From JAJZJT01 sp964610905 (lineage in GTDB: Bacteria; Actinomycetota; Acidimicrobiia; Acidimicrobiales; RAAP-2), in the NCBI GenBank assembly GCA_964610905.1, contig CAZSYT010000017.1:1-49861 (forward strand): a stretch of DNA of 49,861 nt, read 5' to 3'. The notes beneath the pieces were generated by a model, which had not been told where the DNA came from, ran no database searches, and was given only the letters and a program-made list of their open reading frames with translations. The position numbers were made by a program, and so were the translations under genes. Of this stretch, positions 22,899-31,937 are shown piece after piece (within the stretch, counting starts at the first letter, position 1; every line of letters starts with the position of its first letter).

Positions 22899-24690
22899 GG
22901 GCCAGGTCGGCGCTCCGGGCGAGGAAGCGACGGAGCCGGGCCCGGGGCCGGAGGATGCCCCGGGAGCCCCTGTCCGTGAGCCCGGGCGACACCCCTGCCC
23001 GCTCGAGGTCGCTCACGTCGGCGCGCACCCCCCCGGGTCCGGCGGGCGCGACGGCGTCCCGCTCGGGCCGCCCCGCCGGTGGCGGGCGGCGCAGCCGGGG
23101 CGCTTGGAGCTCGGACTCGGCGATCCGGCGGGCGAGGAGCCCTCGCAGCGCCTCGCGCCGGAGCACGCCGACCGGCTCGCCCCCGTCGGTGACGGCTACG
23201 GCGTCGGTGCCGTCGGCGAGGAGCACGACGAGCGCATCGCGTGCGTAGGCCAGGCGGTCGACGGAGGGCCCGCACGGAGCACCGGCGCCCGCCGGCAGCG
23301 GCTCCATCAGCTGACCGGCGACGGCCGTGCGGAACGGGTCCGTTTCGGTGTCGAAGTCGATCCGGTACCCACGGCGCACCAGCTTGTCGGTCATGAGCCG
23401 GTCGGGCAGCGCGCGCTCGGCGACGACCTCTGCCACCCCGAGCACGAGGAGCATGGGGACGACGAGGTGGGAGGCACCGGTGACCTCGAGGGCGAACACC
23501 CCGCCGGTCAGCAGCGCCCGGGCCGAGACCCCGAACGACGCGCCCATCGCCACGACGGCGAAGGCGGCCGGCTCGACGTGGGCGGACGGGAGGAGGTGGG
23601 CGAAGCCGATGCCGACGGTCTCGCCCATGGTGGCGCCGACGAGGAAGATGGGCGCGAGCGTGCCGCCAGACGTGCTGGAGGCCAGCGAGACCCACCACGA
23701 GACGAGCTTCGCCACGCACAGCACCGCCGCGGTCCCGACGAGGAACCGGCCGTTCACGGCGTCGCTGATCGCCCAGTAGCCGACCGACAGCGAGCTGGGT
23801 GCCACGAGACCGACGAGCGCGAAGCCGAGGGCGCCGAGGAGCGGGTGGAGCGCCGCGGGCACGGGCAGCCTCCGGAAGCCCGCCTCGACGGCGAAGAGCC
23901 CCCGGTTCACGATGATGGCGAGCACGCCCACCGCCACGCCGAGCGGCAGGAAGAGCGGGAGCAGCTCGGCGGGCACGGCGAGGGGCCGCGTGACGGCGAA
24001 GAGCGGGCGGGCGCCGAGCAGCACCGCGTGGAGCTCGGTGGCGATGCCCGTGGCGAACAGGAGCGGCAGCAGGGACCGGAGGGAGCGCTCGAAGACCAAG
24101 AGCTCGAAGGCGAGGACCACGGCGGCTACCGGCGTGGCGAAGACTCCCGCCATGCCGGCGGCGGCACCCGTCGCCAGCAGGATCCGTCGCTCGGCCGAGG
24201 AGACCCGCACCCACTGGCCGAGGAGGGAGCCGACGCACCCCCCGGTGACGATGATGGGGCCCTCGGCCCCGAAGGGACCGCCGGTCCCCATCGCCACGGC
24301 GGCCGACAGCGGCTTGGCCACGAGGACCCTCGGCCGGATGCAGCTGTCGCGCCGGACGACGGCCTCGAGGGACTCGGGGATGCCGTGCCCCTTGATGACC
24401 GGCGACCAGCGAGCGAGGGCGGCGACGACGGCTGCACCCCCCAGCGCGACGGGGACGAGGACCGGACCGGGCCGGTAGTGGGCGAGGTCCGGCAGGGTGA
24501 AGGCCACCCGGTGGAGGAGGGCGAGGTTGCTGAGCAGGCCCACGAGCCGCACGACGACGAAGGCGGCGAGCCCGCCGACCACGCCCAGCCCGGCACCGAG
24601 AAGGGCGAGGAAGGCCATGCGCCCCGGTGGCTCGCCGAGGCTGACGTCATGGGACGGGACGCGACGTGGTCCGGCTCGGGAGGGGGACAT
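22885..24690 (-). CDS. ClC-family chloride channel or H+/Cl- antiporter with CBS-like tail
   Basis: 601 residues. ClC selectivity motifs are present: GHGIPES, GTGGPFGAEGPI (standard GREGP, here GAEGP, with the gating Glu kept) and SSTSGGTLAPIFLVGATMG. After the last helix a cytoplasmic part resembles a CBS domain (LAYARDALVVLLADGTDAVAVTDGGEPVGVLRREALRGL). The extreme C-terminus is basic and low complexity. The ATG at 24690 lies 10 nt after a TATAAA box, with no ribosome binding site. A palindrome overlaps that promoter. Channel versus antiporter cannot be decided from motifs seen here. Confidence 0.88.
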   Translation of the reverse strand: MSPSRAGPRRVPSHDVSLGEPPGRMAFLALLGAGLGVVGGLAAFVVVRLVGLLSNLALLHRVAFTLPDLAHYRPGPVLVPVALGGAAVVAALARWSPVIKGHGIPESLEAVVRRDSCIRPRVLVAKPLSAAVAMGTGGPFGAEGPIIVTGGCVGSLLGQWVRVSSAERRILLATGAAAGMAGVFATPVAAVVLAFELLVFERSLRSLLPLLFATGIATELHAVLLGARPLFAVTRPLAVPAELLPLFLPLGVAVGVLAIIVNRGLFAVEAGFRRLPVPAALHPLLGALGFALVGLVAPSSLSVGYWAISDAVNGRFLVGTAAVLCVAKLVSWWVSLASSTSGGTLAPIFLVGATMGETVGIGFAHLLPSAHVEPAAFAVVAMGASFGVSARALLTGGVFALEVTGASHLVVPMLLVLGVAEVVAERALPDRLMTDKLVRRGYRIDFDTETDPFRTAVAGQLMEPLPAGAGAPCGPSVDRLAYARDALVVLLADGTDAVAVTDGGEPVGVLRREALRGLLARRIAESELQAPRLRRPPPAGRPERDAVAPAGPGGVRADVSDLERAGVSPGLTDRGSRGILRPRARLRRFLARSADLARRAG

Positions 24691-24700
24691 CGTCGGGGAG

Positions 24701-24721
24701 TTTATATCGTGTTACGACATA
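24701..24721 (-). promoter_or_regulatory. ClC promoter: -10 box TATAAA overlapped by a 19-bp palindrome
   Basis: TATAAA (24701-24706, minus strand) is 10 nt before the ATG. An imperfect inverted repeat TATNTCGT-GTT-ACGANATA spans 24703-24721 and overlaps it, a repressor-like placement. The geometry fits a dimeric winged-helix or TetR-type regulator; which one is unknown. Confidence 0.6.
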
Positions 24722-24893
24722 GCTGCCGCCAACCGGCGCCCGGCGGCGGGTCCCCCGAGGTCGTGGGGCGGACGGACGCCGACGCGCACGGTCGGACGTC
24801 GACGATGCGGCGGGCCACCGGCAGGTCCACCCCGACGCGACGGACGGCCGGGCCCGGGGTCTCCCGTCCCGGCCGTCCGAGCGACGCCTGCTG

Positions 24894-24978
<85 letters not shown>

Positions 24979-25010
24979 TCGAGGGCGAAGGATATCCGGT
25001 CGGCCGGGGC

Positions 25011-25016
25011 TACTGT
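25011..25016 (+). promoter_or_regulatory. -10 box TACTGT of a probable leaderless yajQ transcript
   Basis: TACTGT ends 6 nt before the ATG at 25023 and the gap has no Shine-Dalgarno sequence. The wider GCTACTGT matches GCTACCAT before the GNAT gene. Confidence 0.55.
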
Positions 25017-25022
25017 TTCGCC

Positions 25023-25511
25023 ATGCCCACCTTCGACATCGTCTCCGAGGTCGACCTGCAAGAGGTGCGCAACGCAGTCGACCAGGCCAACCGCGAAGCG
25101 TCGACCCGCTTCGACTTCAAGGGGACCGACTCGGTCATCGAGCTCGGTGACGACGAGCTCGTGCTGCGCTCCTCGACCGAGGACCGCCTGCGTGCCCTCG
25201 TGCAGGTCCTCCACGAGAAGCTCGTCAAACGCGGCGTCTCGCTCAAGGCGCTCGACGCCGGCAAGGTCGAGGAGGCCTCCCGCGGCGCGGCCCGTCAGCG
25301 CATCGCCATCCGGGCCGGCATCTCGTCCGACTACGCCAAGGCGCTCAACAAGTTCGTGAAGGACCTCGGCCTGAAGGGCGTCAGCTCGCAGACCCAGGGC
25401 GACCAGCTCCGCGTGAACGGCAAGAAGCGCGACGACCTCCAAGCGGTGATCCAGGCGTGCAAGGAGCACGACTTCGGCATCCCGCTCCAGTTCCAGAACT
25501 TCCGCGACTGA
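25023..25511 (+). CDS. yajQ: YajQ family nucleotide-binding protein
   Basis: 162 residues, normal length. YajQ proteins are two-ferredoxin-fold proteins that bind nucleotides or RNA; some members bind cyclic di-GMP. Family marks include MPTFDIVSEVDLQEVRNAV, STRFDFKGTDS, RGVSLKALD, GKVEEASRGAARQRI and the end VRVNGKKRDDLQ-like block with DFGIPLQFQNFRD. It stands alone beside tRNA-Tyr and is convergent with the iron operon. Its cellular role is not settled. Confidence 0.95.
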   Translation: MPTFDIVSEVDLQEVRNAVDQANREASTRFDFKGTDSVIELGDDELVLRSSTEDRLRALVQVLHEKLVKRGVSLKALDAGKVEEASRGAARQRIAIRAGISSDYAKALNKFVKDLGLKGVSSQTQGDQLRVNGKKRDDLQAVIQACKEHDFGIPLQFQNFRD

Positions 25512-25580
25512 GCGGGCCGGGCCCCGGTTCCCGACCTCTGCGGGCACGCCCAGGCACCCCGTCCGCCGGAGCGGGCCTCG

Positions 25581-25844
25581 CTAGCGTGAGCGGACCGCCC
25601 GGGCGAGGGACGCGCCGAGGACGGCGACGACCAGCACCGGGAGCACGAACGCCGCCGCCAGACGGGCGCCGTGGTCGGTGCACAGGACGGCCACGGCGCC
25701 GAGGGCGACCAGGGCACCGACGAAGAGCTCGGGCGTCTCGCCGACCAGGAAGTCCCACCAGAAGGCCCCGAAGGCGACGACCGCCCGGACCACGGCCGGC
25801 CGCCGGCGCGCCGCCGGCCCGCTCGAGCCGGGCGCGGCGCTCAC
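25581..25844 (-). CDS. Small two-span membrane protein
   Basis: 87 residues beginning at a GTG that overlaps the upstream stop (GTGA). Two hydrophobic helices are visible: LFVGALVALGAVAVL and LAAAFVLPVLVVAVLGASLA, preceded by AFWWDFLVGETPEL. I do not recognise a family. As the last gene of the putative iron operon it may assist the FTR1-like protein, an inference from position only. Confidence 0.75.
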   Translation of the reverse strand: MSAAPGSSGPAARRRPAVVRAVVAFGAFWWDFLVGETPELFVGALVALGAVAVLCTDHGARLAAAFVLPVLVVAVLGASLARAVRSR

Positions 25845-26668
25845 CGCCCCACCGCCTGCGGGTCGGTGGCGTTGGCAGCGACGGTGGCGAGGCTCGCGGG
25901 GGCACCGGCCACCGCCGGCTCCTCGGAGCGGTCCCGTCGCAGGACGGTCGTGGCCGCCCAGGCGACGGCGCCGTAGCAGGCCACCAGCACCGGGATCGAC
26001 AGGTCGGAGCCGGGCCAGTGGACGCCGATGCCCTCGCCCGACCAGAACGTGCCGAAGGACACCAGCATCAGGCCGACGCCCAGCTTCATGGCGTTCTCGG
26101 GCACCGACGAGAGCTGGCGGGCGACGGCGAGACCCGCCGCCGCCACGACGACGACGGCCGCTCCGGCGGCGAGGGCGGCGAGCCCGACGTCGTGGGACGT
26201 CGAGCCGAGGGTGAGGACGATGACCACCACCTCGAGACCCTCGAGGAAGACGCCCTTGAAGGCCACGACGAACCCGGTCCGGTCGCGCCGCGGCCGCTCG
26301 CCTGCGAGCCGGAGCGCCTCGACCTCGCGCTCGAAGATGGCGTCCTCGTCGTGCTTGGCCTTGAGCCCGGCCGCCCGGAGCAGCGCCTTGCGGAGCCACT
26401 GCAGCCCGAACACGAGGAGGAGGCCCCCGACCACGAGGCGGAGGGCACCGAGCGGGACGTAGTGGACGAGGGCGGGCCCGAGTGCGGCGACCAGCACGCC
26501 GAGGGCGACCAGCGCGGCGGCCACGCCCGTGACGGCCGTGCGGTAGCCACGGGTGGTCCCCACGGCGAGCACGATCGTGAGCGCCTCGACCATCTCCACG
26601 GCGCTCGCCAGGAACACCGCCACGACGAGCACGACGCTGCCCGAGTGGACGGTCACCGTCGCCGTCAT
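25841..26668 (-). CDS. FTR1-like multi-pass membrane protein (COG4280 type)
   Basis: 275 residues with about seven helices. Two acidic membrane motifs stand out: SAVEMVEALTIVLAVG in the first helix and FLEGLEVVVIVLTLG later. They resemble the paired REGLE motifs of FTR1 iron permeases, but the Arg is missing, so I call it FTR1-like only. A polar loop (KAKHDEDAIFEREVEALR) separates the halves. The ATG at 26668 overlaps the Nudix stop (ATGA). Location behind a ferric-type ABC transporter supports metal transport. Confidence 0.75.
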   Translation of the reverse strand: MTATVTVHSGSVVLVVAVFLASAVEMVEALTIVLAVGTTRGYRTAVTGVAAALVALGVLVAALGPALVHYVPLGALRLVVGGLLLVFGLQWLRKALLRAAGLKAKHDEDAIFEREVEALRLAGERPRRDRTGFVVAFKGVFLEGLEVVVIVLTLGSTSHDVGLAALAAGAAVVVVAAAGLAVARQLSSVPENAMKLGVGLMLVSFGTFWSGEGIGVHWPGSDLSIPVLVACYGAVAWAATTVLRRDRSEEPAVAGAPASLATVAANATDPQAVGR

Positions 26669-27435
26669 CGCCTCACCTCCTCGTCGGCTCCCCTGCCCGG
26701 CGTCGCGTCCGAGCCGCCGGCCGCCGACGGCGACACCGCTGACGACGGACCGGCTTCGTCGGTCCCCCCAGCGTGCCACGCCGGGCCGGCGGCGGCTGGC
26801 GCCCGCAGCCGGGCCACCACCGAGCCGGTGTCGGCCACGACGACGGCCCACCCGCCTCCGCCTGGCGCGGGGAGGAGCCGCCACCCGGGGCCATGGCCCA
26901 CCGGGGGTGCTGGCAGCACGACCCCGCGCCGGGCGAGCGCCGTGGCGAAGGAGGCGAGCACCAGGGCGTCGTAGGGCTGGCAGACGACGGGCTCGCCGGC
27001 GCCGAGCCGGCACCAGCGCGCCTCGGCGGTCTCGGTGGCTGGCTGCGGGCACGGCAGGGCACCGGCGTCGGCGGGCTCCATGAGCCAGTAGCGGACCGCT
27101 CGCCAGCGTGCCCGGTCGACGAACTCGACGGTGGCGAGCTCTTCCACCAGCCGGCACTCGAGCCCGGTCTCCTCGGCGACCTCGCGCCGGGCCGTGCACC
27201 ACGGCGCTTCGCCCGCTTCGGGCTTGCCCTTGGGGAGCTCCCACCGCCCGGTGGCCCGGTGGCGCACCAGCACGACCTCCGCCCCGCCCCGGCTCGGCCG
27301 CCACGGCACGCCGCCGCCCCCGACCGACGGTCCCGCGACGCCGTTCCCTCCCGCGACGCCGTCCCCCGTCGCGGCACCGCCGCCCGTCGGCGTGGCCGCG
27401 GCGGCGTCGACCACCGGGTCGCCCGGCTCGCTCAC
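26665..27435 (-). CDS. Nudix hydrolase
   Basis: 256 residues. The Nudix box is complete: GKPEAGEAPWCTARREVAEETG, preceded by ELPK, in a domain at about residues 45-170 (VVLVRHRATGRWELPKGKP, EARWC). Such enzymes cleave nucleoside diphosphate derivatives; the substrate is unknown. The C-terminal third is an Ala/Gly-rich region without clear homology. The GTG at 27435 overlaps the ABC ATPase stop (GTGA), and the stop overlaps the next start. Its job in a transport operon is unclear. Confidence 0.85.
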   Translation of the reverse strand: MSEPGDPVVDAAAATPTGGGAATGDGVAGGNGVAGPSVGGGGVPWRPSRGGAEVVLVRHRATGRWELPKGKPEAGEAPWCTARREVAEETGLECRLVEELATVEFVDRARWRAVRYWLMEPADAGALPCPQPATETAEARWCRLGAGEPVVCQPYDALVLASFATALARRGVVLPAPPVGHGPGWRLLPAPGGGGWAVVVADTGSVVARLRAPAAAGPAWHAGGTDEAGPSSAVSPSAAGGSDATPGRGADEEVRR

Positions 27436-28664
27436 GCCGGGCGGGCCCCGGCGAGCGACGGCTGGCCGAGCCGGCCGTCCCCGCCGGCGGCCCGCAGGCC
27501 CGCTTCGTCGGCGGGGACGGCCTCGTGGGACGCCATGGCGGCGACGTCGGGGAAAGCGATGCACCCGGCCGGATCGACGTGGAGGGCCACCTGCCGTCCC
27601 CGCTCGACGCGCCGGGCGTGGAAGATGCCCGTCAGGCGGTGGCGACCGGCCACCTCGACCACGTGGTCGTAGCCCCGGCCCCGGAAGGCGACGTCGCACA
27701 CGGTGGCCGGCACGACGGCCGAGGTGCCCGCCACCGGGCCGACCGGCGGTCGGGTCGGGCCTTCGGCGCCGTCGTCGATGGTGGTGGACGCCGAGCGCAC
27801 GAGGACGCGGACCCGTTGCCCGCCGGTGAGCGACGTGCCCGTCCCCGGGCGGGCCCCGATGGCGAGGTCGTCGACCCGGACCGTGCACGCGCTGTCCGCC
27901 GCGACGCGGTCCACCACGCCGGGCAGCTCGCCGGCCAAGCCGGTGAAGTGGGCGACGAACGGTGTCGCCGGGTCGCGGTAGAGGTCCTCGGCCGTCCCGA
28001 CCTGGACGAGGTGCCCCCGGTCGAGCACGCCGATGCGGTCGGCGAGGGCGAACGCCTCGGACTGGTCGTGGGTGATGTAGAGGGCGGTCGCCCCCGTCTC
28101 GCGGGTCAGCGTGGCGATCTCGACGCGCAGCCGCTCGCGCAGGTCGGCGTCGAGGTTCGACAGCGGCTCGTCGAAGAGCAGGAGCCCCGGGCCGGCGACG
28201 AGGGCCCGGGCGAGCGCGACGCGCTGCTGCTCGCCCCCGGACAGCTCGGTCGGGTAGCGGCCGGCGAACCCGTCGAGCCCCACCCGCGAGAGCATGGCGG
28301 TCGACCGGGCGACGGCCTCGACCTTGCCCAGCCGGAGCCGCCGGAGCGCGAAGCGCACGTTGTCGACGACCGAGAGGTGGGGCCACAGGGCGTAGTCCTG
28401 GAACACCATGGCGAGCCCCCGCTCCTCGGCGGGCACGTGGGTGCGCGGCCCGGCCACGGGCCGAGCGTCGAAGGCGATCGAGCCCGCGCTCACCCGCTCG
28501 ATACCGGCCACGCACCGCAGCAGCGTGGACTTCCCGCTCCCGGAGGGACCGAGCAGCACGGTGAAGGACCCCGGCGCGAGGTCGAGGTCGACACCGGCGA
28601 GCGCCTCGCTCCTGCCGTACCGCTTGGTCAGGCCGCGCAGCTCCACGGCCGGCGCATGCCCCAT
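27432..28664 (-). CDS. ABC transporter ATP-binding protein, Fe(III)/FbpC-like
   Basis: 410 residues. Walker A GPSGSGKST, Q-loop VFQDYALWPHLSV, signature ELSGGEQQR, Walker B LLLFDEPLSNLD and the switch ITHDQSEA are all intact. After the nucleotide-binding domain a TOBE-like regulatory region follows (residues about 240-380). Sequence type and gene order fit the FbpC/PotA group (iron, spermidine or phosphonate importers). The ATG at 28664 is listed; a GTG at 28670 two codons earlier has better spacing to GAGGAG and may be the true start. Confidence 0.9.
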   Translation of the reverse strand: MGHAPAVELRGLTKRYGRSEALAGVDLDLAPGSFTVLLGPSGSGKSTLLRCVAGIERVSAGSIAFDARPVAGPRTHVPAEERGLAMVFQDYALWPHLSVVDNVRFALRRLRLGKVEAVARSTAMLSRVGLDGFAGRYPTELSGGEQQRVALARALVAGPGLLLFDEPLSNLDADLRERLRVEIATLTRETGATALYITHDQSEAFALADRIGVLDRGHLVQVGTAEDLYRDPATPFVAHFTGLAGELPGVVDRVAADSACTVRVDDLAIGARPGTGTSLTGGQRVRVLVRSASTTIDDGAEGPTRPPVGPVAGTSAVVPATVCDVAFRGRGYDHVVEVAGRHRLTGIFHARRVERGRQVALHVDPAGCIAFPDVAAMASHEAVPADEAGLRAAGGDGRLGQPSLAGARPA

Positions 28665-28796
28665 GGTCACGATCTCGCTCCTCTCGCGTCGTCGTCGCCG
28701 CCCGTCGGCGCCGCCGCCGCTCCCGCCGTGGGGGTCGCCCGCCCGCCCTCCGCCGTCTGGCCGGCCCACGTTCTGCGTGCCGTTGGCCCCTCGCGC

Positions 28797-30569
28797 TCAG
28801 AACACACGGGCCCCGACCTTCCGCCAGCCCTTCGGAGTGAGCAGCCGGAAGCCGACCGTCACCACGACGATCACCGCCAGGTCGACGAGGAGGGCGATCA
28901 CCGACAGCGCCGTGCCCCGGAAGAGGTCCGACTTGTTGAGCACCTGGACGATCGCCACCGAGACGGGCTTGACCCCGGGTGGGGCGAGGAGCTCCGACGC
29001 CGGCAGCTCGAGGAACGTGGTGGCGAAGGTGAGCAGCCACGCCCACACCAGGCTCGGGGCGAGCAGCGGGAGGACCCCCTTGCGCCACGCCGTGGCCGTC
29101 GTCGCCCCGTGCACCCGGGCGGCTGCCAGCAGCGACCCCTGCACCTGGGTCATGGGGCCGACGAGGATCCTGCTCGTCGACGGCAGGGCCCCCGCCAGGT
29201 AGGCCATCCCCAGCACCCACAGGGTGCCGTAGAGGTGGATGCCGAGGGTCCCGACGACGGGAAGGTTGTAGGCGAAGATGTAGCCGGCCGCCAGCACCAG
29301 GCCGGGCAGCGCCACGGCCGCCATCAGCGTGAGGTCCATCACCTTGCTCACGGCGTCGAGCCGGCCGGCCGCCAGGCGTCGTGCCACCACGCCCGCCAGC
29401 ACGAGGGTGGCGAAGGCGTTGATCAGGGCCATCTTGAACGACACGTCCACCGGCGCCCCGAGGGCCGGGCTCGAGAGGATGCCCCGGTAGGCGCTCACCG
29501 TCAGGCTGTGCAGGCCGAGGTGGTGGAACGGCTCGAGGAGGGACGACACCACGGCCCCCAGCACGGGCACGCCCAGCGCCACCACGAAGAAGGCGGCCAC
29601 GCCACCGAGCGCGAGCGCGCGTCGGAGCGGCGGGAGGCGGACGGGCACGGCCGGCCGCATCCGGCCACCGAGGACGGCGTAGGAGCGACGGGCGAGGAGC
29701 CGCCGCTGGACCACCAGGGCGACGGCTACCGAGGCGATGAGCATCCAGCCGACCACGGCAGCCACCCCGAAGTCGGCCGGGTAGCTGGCGAGCGCCGTGT
29801 AGAGGGTGTAGGTGGCCACCGGGAAGTGGGCGTTCGGGGCGATCACGACCGCCGTCCCGAAGTCGGCGATCGACTCGGCGAAGACGATGATCACTGCGGC
29901 GAAGAGGGCGGGACGGAGCAGGGACGCCGTCGTCGCCATCCGCTCCCGTCGGCTGGCTCCGTGGACGCGGGCGGCCTCCTCGTAGCTCCGCCCGATGCCG
30001 GCCATGGCGGCGGCCACGGCGAAGTAGGCGAAGGGGACGCCCTTCAGGGCGAGCACGAAGGTGTAGCCGACCGGGCCGAAGAAGAGCGACCGGAGCGTCG
30101 CCGAGAAGAGCCCGAGCGAGCTGAGGATGCCGCCCCTGTCGAGCACCGTCTGCCAGCCGACGGCAATCAGGTAGCTGGGCATGAGGAGCACCGCCCAGAT
30201 GGCCACCGTCCACATGCGCCGACCGGCGACGACGGTGCGCTGGAGCACCCACGCGAGCGCGATCGCCGCCGCCGTGGCGAGCACGGCGGCGGCTGCCCCG
30301 ACGGCGATCGAGTCGAGCATGCCCTGGCCGCCCACGCCGGAGAGGGCCTGCGAGAACGAGCTCGTGGTGAACCAGGAAGCACCCTGGTCGAACAGCCGGG
30401 GGCTGACGGCCAGCACGAGGAAGCAGGCGGTGGGCACCAGCAGCACCACCACCAGCACGACCCAGAAGAGCGGCCAGCCCGCCCGCTCGGCCACCCGGTT
30501 GGCGACGGCCGTGAACCGTCGCCCCCGAGCACCGTACGGGCGGACCGTCAGCGCCGCGCTACTGGACAA
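28797..30569 (-). CDS. ABC transporter permease, fused FbpB-like
   Basis: About 590 residues with two BPD permease modules in one chain, each with an EAA loop: YEEAARVHGASRRERM in the first half and LLAAARVHGATTATAWRKGVLP in the second. This fused form is typical of Fe(III) importers. About 12 helices. The start is uncertain: a TTG at 30569 overlapping the end of the binding-protein gene by 11 bp is used, while a GTG at 30494 is the next option. A 132-bp gap separates it from the ATPase gene. Confidence 0.88.
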   Translation of the reverse strand: MSSSAALTVRPYGARGRRFTAVANRVAERAGWPLFWVVLVVVLLVPTACFLVLAVSPRLFDQGASWFTTSSFSQALSGVGGQGMLDSIAVGAAAAVLATAAAIALAWVLQRTVVAGRRMWTVAIWAVLLMPSYLIAVGWQTVLDRGGILSSLGLFSATLRSLFFGPVGYTFVLALKGVPFAYFAVAAAMAGIGRSYEEAARVHGASRRERMATTASLLRPALFAAVIIVFAESIADFGTAVVIAPNAHFPVATYTLYTALASYPADFGVAAVVGWMLIASVAVALVVQRRLLARRSYAVLGGRMRPAVPVRLPPLRRALALGGVAAFFVVALGVPVLGAVVSSLLEPFHHLGLHSLTVSAYRGILSSPALGAPVDVSFKMALINAFATLVLAGVVARRLAAGRLDAVSKVMDLTLMAAVALPGLVLAAGYIFAYNLPVVGTLGIHLYGTLWVLGMAYLAGALPSTSRILVGPMTQVQGSLLAAARVHGATTATAWRKGVLPLLAPSLVWAWLLTFATTFLELPASELLAPPGVKPVSVAIVQVLNKSDLFRGTALSVIALLVDLAVIVVVTVGFRLLTPKGWRKVGARVF

Positions 30570-31674
30570 TGTTGTTGGTGAACCACTGGTCGATATTGGC
30601 CTCGCGAGGACCCCACACCGCCGGGTTGGGGTTCTGCGTCGGCAGGCTGGCAAGGTCGGGCACCTGCGGCAGCGGCGTCGTGCCCTTCACCACGGGGAAG
30701 AAGAGCGAGTCGCCGTGGGGGTCGCCGGAGAGCTGGACGGCTTGGCCCTTCGGGCTGTAGACGAAGTTGGCGAACCGCTCGGCTTCGGCGATCTCCTGCT
30801 TGGGCGCCTTGGCGTCGATGCCGATGACGCTCGGGAGCAGGCTCACCTTGGAGGGGTAGGCGACCTTGAGCTGGGGCGCCTTGAACTGGAAGCCGATGCC
30901 GGCCGAGTTCTGGACGAGCGCCAGCTTGATCGTGCCGTTCAGGAGGGCGGTGAGCGTCACCTTGTTCGTCGCGTAGACGTGGAGGCCGTTGGCCTTCAGC
31001 TTGGTGAAGAACTGCTCACCCTGGCTCACGCCGCCGAGCTGCTTCATGACGCCGGCGACGAAGGGGTAGGTGGGGCCCGAGATGGCGGGGTTGTTCATGC
31101 CCACCGCGCCGTTCCACTGCGGCTCGAGGAGCTGCGTCCAGCTGGTCGGCGGGCTCTTCACGACGTTCGAGTTGTAGATGACGGCGGCGGCGATGGTGAG
31201 GCCCGTCGGCACGTAGCTCTTGTCGGCGGGGACCACCTCCTTGCCCAGCGCGTTCAACGTGCCCGCCGTCGGCTCGAAGCCCCGGAGCAGCATGTGCTCC
31301 TGGTCGAGGGCGGCGTACGCCTCGGCGCCGTCGGACCAGAAGACACCCCACTGGGGGTTGTTCCGCTCCGCCGAGATCTTGGCGAGCAGGGTGCCCGTCG
31401 AGTGGTCGACGAGCTTGGTCGGGATGCCGGTCGCCTTCTGGAAGGCCGTCACCTCGGCCTGGTCGTAGCCCTCGGCGGCGTAGACGACGAGCGGCACCGG
31501 CGTGGCCGACGTCGTCGAGGACGAGGACGAGGCCGATGCCGAGCTGCCGCAGGCGGCCAGGGTGCCGGCGGCGGCTGCGGTGGTGGCGAGGACGGCGACG
31601 ACGCGGCGGAGCCGCGCGCTCCGCCCTCGAGGCACGGCGGTCGTGGTTCGGGTGGCAACGGTGTCTGGTGTCAT
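30559..31674 (-). CDS. ABC transporter substrate-binding lipoprotein, Fe(III)-type
   Basis: 371 residues. A basic N-terminus and hydrophobic stretch lead to the lipobox TLAAC (C42), so the mature protein should be lipid-anchored outside the membrane. A Ser/Thr linker follows, then the periplasmic-binding fold (VPLVVYAAEGYDQAEVTAFQ, KISAERNNPQWGVFWSDG). Family relatives bind ferric iron, thiamine or 2-aminoethylphosphonate; iron is favoured by the FTR1-like neighbour, not by a visible tyrosine pair. The ATG at 31674 has a TACCGT box 8 nt upstream and no ribosome binding site. It heads the operon down to 25581. Confidence 0.85.
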   Translation of the reverse strand: MTPDTVATRTTTAVPRGRSARLRRVVAVLATTAAAAGTLAACGSSASASSSSSTTSATPVPLVVYAAEGYDQAEVTAFQKATGIPTKLVDHSTGTLLAKISAERNNPQWGVFWSDGAEAYAALDQEHMLLRGFEPTAGTLNALGKEVVPADKSYVPTGLTIAAAVIYNSNVVKSPPTSWTQLLEPQWNGAVGMNNPAISGPTYPFVAGVMKQLGGVSQGEQFFTKLKANGLHVYATNKVTLTALLNGTIKLALVQNSAGIGFQFKAPQLKVAYPSKVSLLPSVIGIDAKAPKQEIAEAERFANFVYSPKGQAVQLSGDPHGDSLFFPVVKGTTPLPQVPDLASLPTQNPNPAVWGPREANIDQWFTNNIVQ

Positions 31675-31682
31675 CACCGGGC

Positions 31683-31688
31683 ACGGTA
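31683..31688 (-). promoter_or_regulatory. -10 box TACCGT before the iron operon
   Basis: TACCGT on the minus strand ends 8 nt before the ATG at 31674. The following 260 bp up to the next gene hold no convincing coding sequence. Confidence 0.5.
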
Positions 31689-31937
31689 GGGAACCGAGGT
31701 GAACCCGCCGCAACCGCTCCGTTGCACCCGGGGGAAGAGTGCGTGAACTCGCGGTGACCTCGGCCGCCGGCGCCGACCGCGAGTCCGCCGCCCGCGAGGC
31801 GTGGAGGCGAGGCCGGAGCGCGCGGAGGCGGCGACGGAGCGAGCCGCGGCCGCCGTCCACCTGGGAGCGTCGCGTGGGCGTGCCCGACTGCTCGCCGGGC
31901 CGGCGCGGTCAGGCCGCCGCGCGCCGGGCCGGCGCCG

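Noticed and set aside
26665..30252. A 1195-codon frame that would fuse Nudix, ATPase and permease regions
   Set aside because: Only the last 256 codons are Nudix; the rest is the ATPase and permease genes out of frame.
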